From Pseudomonadota bacterium (GTDB taxonomy: Bacteria > Pseudomonadota > Gammaproteobacteria > Steroidobacterales > Steroidobacteraceae), in NCBI GenBank assembly GCA_037200975.1, contig JBBCGI010000001.1:3555716-3619715 (forward strand): a stretch of DNA of 64,000 nucleotides. Direction: 5' to 3'. The translations under genes and the position numbers were made by a program. The notes under the pieces are model-generated. The model did no database searches and was not told the DNA's origin. It saw nothing but the letters and a program-made list of their open reading frames with translations. Below, piece by piece: positions 35,504 to 42,532 of the stretch. How positions within the stretch are numbered: position 1 is the first letter of the stretch; the number at the start of each line of letters is the position of its first letter.

Positions 35504-36687
35504 AAATCGAGCGACTCGATGTCTATGTCATCAAGGTGGATCAGCACGACCGCTTCGGCGCGCAGGCCAACAAGCCGCAGACGCTCGGCACCAGCAGCTA
35601 CTATTTCGAAAGCGAATGGCGCGAGGCCTACAGCACGCAGAGTCAGAGCTGCTTCATCCGCATCGAAACGGACAATGGCCTGGTAGGTTGGGGTGAGGCG
35701 CAGGCGCCCCTGGTGCCCGAAGTGGCGGGCTCGCTGGTGCGAGAGTTGCTGGGCCCCATCGTGCTGGGCATGGATCCGCGCCAACCGGAAGTCGTCTTCG
35801 ACCGGCTGTATCACAGCATGAACGTGCGCGGGCACACGACGGGCTTCATGCTGGACGCCATGGCCGGCATCGATCTCGCCTTGTGGGATATCAAAGGCCG
35901 CGCGTACAACGCACCGGTGTGTGAGGTGCTCGGCGGGCCGTTCCGCACGCGTTTGCCGGCCTACATTTCGGGAATCCGCGGCGCCTCCACAGAGGACCGG
36001 GTGCAGGTGTCGCGCAAGGCAGCCACCGCCGGATTCAGCGGCGTGAAGGCCTATCTAGGCCGTGGAGTGGCGCGCGATGAAGCGGAGATCCGCGCCTTGC
36101 GCGCCGGGCTCGACGCGGCCACCGACATCGAGACCGACTGGTTCTGGAAGTACGACCGCTCGGATGCCCTGCGTCTCGGCCGCATCGCGGACGAGTTGCG
36201 CCTCACGTGGATCGAGTCTCCGCTCGACCCCGAGGATATCGCCGGGCACGCCGCGCTGGCGCAGGCCCTCGATACGCCGATCGCCGTGGGCGAGCCGCTG
36301 CGCACGACGCGGCAATTTCTCGACTGGTGCCGGCAGGAGGCACTCGATATCGCACAGCCCGACATCCTTCGCACCGGAATCACCGAAGGCAAGAAGATCG
36401 CCGACATCGTCCACGCGCATCACCGCACGATCGCTCCGCATTCCAGCATTTTCCTCGGAACGGGCACGGCGGCGACCTGGCATCTGTCCGCGGCGATTCC
36501 CAACTTTCGCGTGCAGGAGCATCAGCCGCCGAGCTTCGAGATCACGAACCGCTTCGTGGAGCCGGCCATGCAGGTCATCGATGGCGAGCTCGTCGTGCCG
36601 CTGGGGCCCGGCCTCGGTGTCACCGTGAACGAGCAGAAACTCGCGAGCAGCGTCGCGCAGCATTGGACGGTGACGAAAAAGGCGTAG
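35500..36687 (+). CDS. Mandelate racemase/enolase superfamily dehydratase, galactonate-dehydratase type
   Basis: This 395-residue protein has the two-domain enolase-superfamily fold. The N-terminal capping domain ends near AMAGIDLALWDIKGRAYNAPV. In the barrel the expected metal ligands fall in ETDWFW, WIESPLD and AVGEPLR, and a catalytic His lies in TIAPHSSIF. This agrees with D-galactonate or related sugar-acid dehydratases (DgoD-like), and dgoK and dgoA in the same operon support it. Fuconate, arabinonate or gluconate dehydratase cannot be excluded. The start is a TTG at 35500, preceded by GGAGGG and overlapping the symporter stop (TTGA). It is the last gene of the operon. Confidence 0.88.
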   Translation: MKIERLDVYVIKVDQHDRFGAQANKPQTLGTSSYYFESEWREAYSTQSQSCFIRIETDNGLVGWGEAQAPLVPEVAGSLVRELLGPIVLGMDPRQPEVVFDRLYHSMNVRGHTTGFMLDAMAGIDLALWDIKGRAYNAPVCEVLGGPFRTRLPAYISGIRGASTEDRVQVSRKAATAGFSGVKAYLGRGVARDEAEIRALRAGLDAATDIETDWFWKYDRSDALRLGRIADELRLTWIESPLDPEDIAGHAALAQALDTPIAVGEPLRTTRQFLDWCRQEALDIAQPDILRTGITEGKKIADIVHAHHRTIAPHSSIFLGTGTAATWHLSAAIPNFRVQEHQPPSFEITNRFVEPAMQVIDGELVVPLGPGLGVTVNEQKLASSVAQHWTVTKKA

Positions 36688-36700
36688 CGATTCGCTTCCC

Positions 36701-37705
36701 TCAATCCTTTCGTCGCGCTTCCCGCACCGCTTCCGGCGTCTTCCCGGTCCAGGCGCGAAACGCGCGGTAGAACGAATTCGCCTCACCAAACCCGAGCAGG
36801 AACGCAATCTCGGCGGCCGGTAGTTTGGTCTTCTCGAGGTAGTGGCGAGCCAGCGACTCGCGCGTCTCGCGCAGGATCTGCTGGAAGCTGGTGTTTTCGG
36901 TTTCGATCCTGCGCTGCATGGTCCGCTTGCTGAGTGCAAGCTTTGACGCGATCGCCTCCATCGTCGCCAATCCGCTCGGCAATCCTTCCAGCAGCGCGGC
37001 GCGTATACGCTGCGAAGTCGGCACCGATTCGTCTAGATCGGCGAGCCGCTGCCGCAGCGACGGCTCGAAGGCCGACCACAACGGCTCGTTCGACGTGAGG
37101 AACGGACGCATCGCATCCGCCGCTGTGAACACGACGCGATTCTTCGGTCCGCGCTTCACGCGCGCACCGAGGAATTTCTCGTACGGCGCAAGCGGCGAGG
37201 GCAGCACCGCGGTGGTCACTTCGATGGGCCGCACGTCTTCGCGCGTGCCGATCCGCGCCAGCGCGACACCGACCAACAACTCGAACATCACCATCGACAG
37301 CGGCGGCGTCAGCGGAGCATCGCGCCAGGCGAACTCCAGCGTCACGACCTCGCGCGATTTCGTCACGCCGAAACGAATCGGCGCGATCAACGCCTTGTAC
37401 TTCGCGATGCGTTGCGCGGCGACGATCAGGTTGGGGCTGCAGAGCGCCGCGAACATCGGCGGCGAAAAGGATTCGCTGCGCACCGACTCGCACAAGCTGA
37501 TCGGAAACAGCGGATCGCCGCACTCCGCCTCGATGCCGTCCCACAGCCGGTAGTACTGCTCGGGCGGCAGCCGCACCGACGGCTGCTGCAGCAGATCGTC
37601 GGCGAGGCCGGCGCGTCGCAGCACGTTGGCCGGCCGCACGCCGAGATCTTTCAGCAGCGTCCGCCAGGTCGTATCGAGCGCGTAGGTGCGGGCAGGCGTG
37701 ATCAC
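36701..37705 (-). CDS. AraC-family transcriptional regulator with arabinose-binding-like N-domain
   Basis: This 334-residue protein has an N-terminal effector domain of the OruR/ArgR-like AraC subgroup (LLKDLGVRPANVLRRAGLADDLL, then FPISLCESVRSESFSPPMFAALCSPNL). The C-terminal double helix-turn-helix starts near residue 245 with MEAIASKLALSKRTMQRRIETENTSFQQIL and finishes with AEIAFLLGFGEANSFYRAFRAWTGKTP. It converges on the galactonate operon with 13 bases between and is followed on the same strand by an SDR gene, 12 bases away. The regulator therefore probably controls that SDR or itself rather than the sugar operon. Confidence 0.92.
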   Translation of the reverse strand: MITPARTYALDTTWRTLLKDLGVRPANVLRRAGLADDLLQQPSVRLPPEQYYRLWDGIEAECGDPLFPISLCESVRSESFSPPMFAALCSPNLIVAAQRIAKYKALIAPIRFGVTKSREVVTLEFAWRDAPLTPPLSMVMFELLVGVALARIGTREDVRPIEVTTAVLPSPLAPYEKFLGARVKRGPKNRVVFTAADAMRPFLTSNEPLWSAFEPSLRQRLADLDESVPTSQRIRAALLEGLPSGLATMEAIASKLALSKRTMQRRIETENTSFQQILRETRESLARHYLEKTKLPAAEIAFLLGFGEANSFYRAFRAWTGKTPEAVREARRKD

Positions 37706-37717
37706 GATGAGCCCGGA

Positions 37718-38539
37718 TTATGCGGGAAGTCCGAGCTGCGCCTTCAAGCCCGCGAAGAACGTCGCATCGTCGGTGGCGCGTCGCGCGGCGAGTAATGGCG
37801 CGGCATCGGCGCCCGCCTCGTAACGCAGCTGATTCGAGCCATCCGTCACCGCGCGCCACACGACTTCCGCGATCTGCCCGGGTTCGGAACCCTGCGCGAC
37901 CATCGGGCCGAGCGCGGCCAGCACGCCCTGAACGAGCGGCTGGTACTCGAGCAGCGCCGGATCATTGCTGAAGTCGAGCGAGCGGCCGCCGAAATCCGTC
38001 CTGATGCCACCGGGCTCGATGACCTTCACCCGGATGCCAAGTGGCGCGAGCTCGTAGTGCAACGATTCGGACAGGCCTTCCACGGCGAACTTCGTGCCGT
38101 GATAAAGCGTGCCGAGCGGAAACGTGATCTTCCCGCCGATCGAGGAGACGTTGGCGATGACACCGCTGCGATTCGCGCGAAAGTGCGGCAGCAGCGCCTG
38201 CGTGGTAGCCAGCAGGCCGAACACGTTGACTTCGAACTGCCGGCGGATTTTATCGAAGGGCGTGGCTTCGAGCGGTCCGTACGCGCCGTAGCCCGCATTG
38301 TTCACCAGGGCGTCGATGCGTCCGAAGCGCGCGATGCCGGCGTCGACGGCGGCCTTGATGGAAACCGCATCCTGCACGTCGAGCCGCGTCACGAGCACGC
38401 GTGGCAGCTGGGTGAGCTCGGTTTCGCGTTCGGGCGCGCGCATCGTCGCGATGACGTTCCAGCCCTGCGCGTGGAAATGCCTGGCGGTGGCGCGGCCGAG
38501 GCCGCTGGATGCGCCGGTGATGAGTATCGTCTGGTTCAT
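37718..38539 (-). CDS. SDR-family oxidoreductase
   Basis: This 273-residue classical SDR has TILITGASSGLGRATA at the N-terminus, NNAGYGAYG, the catalytic serine in IANVSSIGGKI, and YHGTK as the YxxxK pair. The C-terminal extension beyond the usual 250 residues (LLEYQPLVQGVLAALGPMVAQ) is typical of the retinol/steroid-dehydrogenase-like SDRs common in proteobacteria. The ATG at 38539 is preceded by a good AGGAGGAACGAATC region. It lies directly upstream of the AraC regulator gene on the same strand, with a 12-base gap, so the two are probably co-transcribed. The substrate is unknown. Confidence 0.9.
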   Translation of the reverse strand: MNQTILITGASSGLGRATARHFHAQGWNVIATMRAPERETELTQLPRVLVTRLDVQDAVSIKAAVDAGIARFGRIDALVNNAGYGAYGPLEATPFDKIRRQFEVNVFGLLATTQALLPHFRANRSGVIANVSSIGGKITFPLGTLYHGTKFAVEGLSESLHYELAPLGIRVKVIEPGGIRTDFGGRSLDFSNDPALLEYQPLVQGVLAALGPMVAQGSEPGQIAEVVWRAVTDGSNQLRYEAGADAAPLLAARRATDDATFFAGLKAQLGLPA

Positions 38540-38689
38540 GATTCGTTCCTCCTGGCCAGCAAGGTAGGGCGGAACGATCGCCCGCACAGTGGCAACAGGC
38601 GCCAATTCACCATCCGATCGCGCCATGCGCTTGGCGCGGCCGTCGCGAAAAAGTTGTTCGGTTGACCCGAACGCCCGCATGATCGCGCC

Positions 38690-39640
38690 ATGGAAGCGCT
38701 GATCCACGTCATCGAAACCTACGGACTCTGGGTGGTCTTCATCAGCGTGCTGCTCGACCAGGGCGGGCTGCCGACTCCTTCTTATGCACCGATGATCGTC
38801 ACGGCGGCGCTGGCCACCGATGCGGGCGAGCCGCTGTGGCCCATTCTGCTCGTGGGCTCCGTGGCCGCACTGGTGGCCGACGTCAGCTGGTTCGCGGGCG
38901 GCCGCCGCTACGGTGCGCAGTTGTTGCGCCTGATGTGCCGCATCTCGCTCTCGCCGGATTCCTGCGTCGGAACCACGCGGCGCATCTACGAGAAGTTCGG
39001 TGCGCCCTCGCTCATGCTGGCCAAATACATCCCCGGCTTCGCGGCCGTGTCCACCACGCTGGCCGGCCAGGCGGGCACGGGCTGGATGCGTTTCCTGATA
39101 TTCGATTTCCTCGGCGCCGTGCTCTGGGTGAGTGGCGCGCTGATTCTGGGCGCGACCTTCCACGAGGCGGTGGAGGCGTTGCTGAACACGCTCGAAGATC
39201 TGGGCCACATCGCCGTGGCGATGTTGTTGTTAGCCCTCTTGCTGTTCGTCGCCTACAAGCTGTGGCAGCGCCATCGCTTCCTGCGCGAGATCCGCATGAC
39301 GCGTATCTCGTCCGAACAACTGCGTGCAGAAATGCAAGCCATGCCCGGACTGATGCTCATCGACGTGCGCAGCGCTGAAAGCCGCGCGCGCAGTGGATGG
39401 ATTGCCGGCAGCATCAGCGTGCGCGACGTCTCCGAGCTCAAGATCGACACGAACAACGCCATTGTCGTCTACTGCGATTGCCCGAACGATGCGTCGGCGG
39501 CGGTGGTTGCACGCAAATTGAAGGCGATGGGATTCAAACACGTGCGTCCGCTGGCAGGCGGCATCAGCGCCTGGCGTGCGCAGGGGTTTCCGGTCGTCGA
39601 AATCGCAACCGATGCACCCGCATCCGCAGCAAGCGGTTGA
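38690..39640 (+). CDS. DedA-family membrane protein fused to a rhodanese domain
   Basis: This 316-residue protein combines two domains. Residues 1 to about 205 are a DedA/SNARE-associated protein with four to five membrane segments, including LLDQGGLPTPSYAP, the conserved F/Y-GRxxG-like WFAGGRRYGAQLL, and FGAPSLMLAKYIPGFAAVSTTLAG. From about residue 215 a rhodanese-like domain follows (LMLIDVRSAESRARSGWIAGS), with active-site cysteine candidates in VVYCDCPNDASA and a closing PLAGGISAWRAQGFPV. DedA proteins are undecaprenyl-phosphate or lipid flippase-like transporters, and the rhodanese would lie in the cytoplasm. This fused form is seen in several proteobacteria as far as I recall. Confidence 0.9.
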   Translation: MEALIHVIETYGLWVVFISVLLDQGGLPTPSYAPMIVTAALATDAGEPLWPILLVGSVAALVADVSWFAGGRRYGAQLLRLMCRISLSPDSCVGTTRRIYEKFGAPSLMLAKYIPGFAAVSTTLAGQAGTGWMRFLIFDFLGAVLWVSGALILGATFHEAVEALLNTLEDLGHIAVAMLLLALLLFVAYKLWQRHRFLREIRMTRISSEQLRAEMQAMPGLMLIDVRSAESRARSGWIAGSISVRDVSELKIDTNNAIVVYCDCPNDASAAVVARKLKAMGFKHVRPLAGGISAWRAQGFPVVEIATDAPASAASG

Positions 39641-39660
39641 GTATTCAAGTTCAATTGACT

Positions 39661-39713
39661 GGTCAGCCGCTCTCATAAAGCCGGGATCGAGGGTTCGATT
39701 CCCTTCCGTGTGC
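39661..39713 (+). pseudogene. tRNA-Met-like 3'-half fragment, copy B
   Basis: After the DedA gene, GGTCAGCC is followed by an anticodon-loop-like CTCATAA, GCCGGGATC and the T-arm GAGGGTTCGATTCCCTTC. It then continues into CGTGTGC without CCA. No 5' acceptor partner lies at tRNA distance, so it is a fragment. It is clearly similar to copy A at 24571-24623 and has the same orientation. It lies between the DedA gene and the MutS-like gene. Confidence 0.5.
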
Positions 39714-39756
39714 TTGCTCACGTCAAGGTTCGGCCGCGATTACAAGAGAAAGCCTC

Positions 39757-41376
39757 ATGCCACCGTTCCACTGGCGAATCCGCTTCCAACTCATACAGGC
39801 CTGGTTTCGGTTCGGGCTTTTTCGGAAACACCGTCCGATTGATCGGATCCGGGAGAGTTGGGGTCGGGAAGCCCGCAAGGAGCCTTGGCTTTCGACGACG
39901 CTCTTCGATCTAACGCGAGACGCCGCGACGGAATCAGTCGACGACGGGACTTGGACCGACCTGGAGTTTGGCCGGTTGTTCTCGTCCATGGATTCGACAC
40001 TGACCCCTTTGGGCAGCCAGTGCCTCTATCGCAAGCTGCGTATCTATCGGGATGATCCAGGCGAGCTCGAGAAGGACTACGCTGCGTACCAAGTACTCAG
40101 GCAGAACACTGTGTTACGCGAGCAGTTGCAGCTGAGCCTGTGGCCACTGCGAAAAGACTCCGATGCCCTTACATGCGGGAGCCTGTTCGGCAAACTGCCC
40201 GACAATCCGCGCTTGACGGGCTTGGTTCTGGCGATGTCAGTCGTATCGCTGTTGGTGATCGCAGCCACGATCCTGAATCCTGCACTGGTGTGGCTATTGG
40301 GTACGATGGTCCTGTGCAACATGGGCATCGTGGTATTCGTACGCCACGACATCCATGAAACTTTCCTGGCGACCGAAAGGCTCGGCAGGATGATTTCTGC
40401 CGCCGCGCGTGTCGCGAAACTGGCCGCGCCAGGACCAGTTTCCCAACCGACAAGATTGAGCATGATTCTCAGCAACACTGCAGATCTGCGCCGGTCATTC
40501 CGGTGGTTTCTTGCTGACCGTAGCAACGATTTTGTTGCATCGTTCTACTTCTGGCTCAATCTACTTTTCCTAGCTGACCAAGTGGCGGGGGTATTGGTTG
40601 CGCGAAGTATGCGGCGTCATCGCGACACGCTCTCTCAAGTATTTCTGCAAGTTGGCTCCCTCGATGCTGATATTGCGATTGCCTCGTGGCTGCAGCGGAT
40701 TCCCGCCCATTGCCTGCCTGCGATTACGAGCGAGAAGACGATCGAGTTCATCGATGGTTTCCACCCGCTACTTGCCGCCCCGGTCGCCAATTCGGTCGCT
40801 CTGCGTGGGCAATCGGCGCTCGTTGTCGGCACGAATATGGCGGGCAAGACAACCTTCATCAAGATGGTTGGCGCGAACATCATTTTGGGCCGCACCCTCG
40901 GCATGTGTTTTGCTTCGGCGGCCGTTATCCCGCGATCGAAAGTCATGGCCTCGATTCGGGCTGAGCATTCGATCGAGTCTGGCAAGAGTCACTTCTTCGC
41001 CGAGCTCGAAAGAATCCTGGCCTTTGTGCAAGGCGCGGAGCGCGATGGTCGAGACGTGTTTCTAATCGATGAGCTCTTTCGTGGTACCAATACACCTGAG
41101 AGGATCGCTGCCGGCAAGGCAGTGCTCGAGTCCCTCGGGGCGCACGCGCAGGTGCTTGTAACGACACACGACGTCGAGTTGCAGAACCTGCTGGGACCAA
41201 GCTTTCTTGCGTTTCATTTTGTCGAGAATCCGGATCTGCCAGAGGTCTTTGACTACCGGTTACATTCAGGGATCTCCACAACCAAGAATGCGATCAAGCT
41301 TTTGGAGAAGGTGGGATTTCCGCCGGATATAGTTAGAGAGGCGCGGCGCTTGGCCGATACCTTTGTGGTTCGATAG
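39757..41376 (+). CDS. MutS-family ATPase with two membrane segments
   Basis: This 539-residue protein has a MutS-type ATPase at its C-terminus: Walker A GTNMAGKTTFIK (usually GPNMGGKST), Walker B DVFLIDELFRGTN and LVTTHDVEL. It lacks the mismatch-recognition and connector domains. Instead, residues about 155-195 contain two adjacent hydrophobic stretches (LVLAMSVVSLLVIAATIL and ALVWLLGTMVLCNMGIVVFV), which suggests a membrane anchor. An N-terminal segment with DSTLTPLGSQCLYRKL resembles the MutS core lever region. GC content looks lower than in the neighbours, and a tRNA-like fragment is immediately upstream, so acquisition by transfer is plausible. A mismatch-repair role is unlikely; the function of such membrane MutS relatives is not known to me. 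Confidence 0.85.
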   Translation: MPPFHWRIRFQLIQAWFRFGLFRKHRPIDRIRESWGREARKEPWLSTTLFDLTRDAATESVDDGTWTDLEFGRLFSSMDSTLTPLGSQCLYRKLRIYRDDPGELEKDYAAYQVLRQNTVLREQLQLSLWPLRKDSDALTCGSLFGKLPDNPRLTGLVLAMSVVSLLVIAATILNPALVWLLGTMVLCNMGIVVFVRHDIHETFLATERLGRMISAAARVAKLAAPGPVSQPTRLSMILSNTADLRRSFRWFLADRSNDFVASFYFWLNLLFLADQVAGVLVARSMRRHRDTLSQVFLQVGSLDADIAIASWLQRIPAHCLPAITSEKTIEFIDGFHPLLAAPVANSVALRGQSALVVGTNMAGKTTFIKMVGANIILGRTLGMCFASAAVIPRSKVMASIRAEHSIESGKSHFFAELERILAFVQGAERDGRDVFLIDELFRGTNTPERIAAGKAVLESLGAHAQVLVTTHDVELQNLLGPSFLAFHFVENPDLPEVFDYRLHSGISTTKNAIKLLEKVGFPPDIVREARRLADTFVVR

Positions 41377-41449
41377 CCGAGACCATGCCCAAAATACATC
41401 AGACTCGACCGTCATCGCGTACGGGTAACTGAAGTCGACTTGCGAGGAC

Positions 41450-41821
41450 TCATCGTTCTAGATCGATGCGCTTGCGTCCATAGAGGCGCGCGTCGATCGA
41501 CCAGTACCCCGGGCCGAGCATCACGAGACTCACGCCAATTAATGCGAGTATCAGATGGGTCGCCGCGAAAGTTCCGCCCGCGCATGCCATTACGCCCTGA
41601 AGGATCGCGTGGCACGACGCGGCAAAAGGAGTCCACAGTCCTGCAAGAATCATTACGCCCGTCAGACAGCTGAGCATGCTGAACCAGCCGATCGAATCGA
41701 CGGGCGATCCCGACAGTTTTGCGAGTCCCATGACCAATAACGGCGCGCCACAGGTCAGGCGCAGCGTCAGCAGGCCGTATCCCGGCCATCCGTTTGGAAA
41801 CGTGGAGAACAATCGTTGCAT
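41450..41821 (-). CDS. DoxX-like small membrane protein
   Basis: This 123-residue protein consists of four hydrophobic helices, as in the DoxX family: GYGLLTLRLTCGAPLLVMGLAKLSG, then MLSCLTGVMILAGLWTPFAASCHAILQGVMAC and HLILALIGVSLVMLGPGYWSIDARLYGRKRI. The RL-x-GxxLLxxGxxKL-like first helix and the GPGxxSxDA ending are good family marks. It lies 63 bases downstream of the response-regulator gene on the same strand and may belong to the two-component operon. DoxX proteins are linked to thiosulfate or redox membrane functions in some species, but nothing here assigns a role. Confidence 0.8.
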   Translation of the reverse strand: MQRLFSTFPNGWPGYGLLTLRLTCGAPLLVMGLAKLSGSPVDSIGWFSMLSCLTGVMILAGLWTPFAASCHAILQGVMACAGGTFAATHLILALIGVSLVMLGPGYWSIDARLYGRKRIDLER

Positions 41822-41884
41822 GGGCTCTCACGAGCCTACGGAAGTCGGCCGCCAGGGAAGACCCTCGAACCAGTAGTTCGCCAG

Positions 41885-42532
41885 TTACCCCTTCGAGGGA
41901 ACGCCGCTCTCCAGAAATCCGCGGTTCATCGCCAATGTCACGGCGTGTGTGCGGTCGTTGGCGCCGAGCTTCGCGATGATGCGCTTCATATGTGCCTTGG
42001 CGGTCTGCTCCGTGATGAAGAGACGCGCTCCAATCTCCTTGTTGGAGTTGCCGGCAGCCACGAGTTTCAGTACCTCGATCTCGCGCTCCGAAAGCGCCTC
42101 TTCGCCCACATGCGAGGCGAGCTCATTCGCCACGTCCGGATGAACCCGCTTCTGGCCGAGATGCACCGCGCGAATGGTTTCGAGCAGTTCCTTGCGTACC
42201 AGCCCCTTGAGGACATAGGCGTATGCGCCCGCCTTGAGCGCGCGCTCCGCGAGCACATCGCCGCCGTAGGTGGTCAAGATGATGACCTTCGCGTTCGGAA
42301 ACTCGCTGCGGATGGCAATCAATGCGTCGATGCCGCTCATCTCGGGCATTTGTATGTCGAGCAGCGTCACGTCGGGGCGAACTGCGCGAAACCGCTCGAC
42401 CGTTTCGCGCCCGGTCGCCGCTTCTGCCACGAGCTGCATGTCGCTTTGCGTTCCAATGAGCGCCGCGATTCCCTCGCGCAGCAGCGGATGATCGTCCGCC
42501 GCCAGCACCCGGATTGGCGTAGTGGATTTCAA
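41885..42532 (-). CDS. NarL/LuxR-family response regulator
   Basis: This 215-residue protein has a receiver domain (VLAADDHPLLREGIAALI with the acidic pair, phosphoacceptor Asp in DVTLLDIQMPEMSG, Thr in VIILTTYGG, Lys in YVLKGL). The LuxR-type helix-turn-helix (LSEREIEVLKLVAAGNSNKEIGARLFITEQTAKAHMKRIIAKL) follows. Its start overlaps the stop of the sensor kinase gene (ATGA at 42529-42532), so kinase and regulator are translationally coupled and form a cognate pair. Target genes are not evident; the DoxX-like gene downstream could be one. Confidence 0.95.
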   Translation of the reverse strand: MKSTTPIRVLAADDHPLLREGIAALIGTQSDMQLVAEAATGRETVERFRAVRPDVTLLDIQMPEMSGIDALIAIRSEFPNAKVIILTTYGGDVLAERALKAGAYAYVLKGLVRKELLETIRAVHLGQKRVHPDVANELASHVGEEALSEREIEVLKLVAAGNSNKEIGARLFITEQTAKAHMKRIIAKLGANDRTHAVTLAMNRGFLESGVPSKG

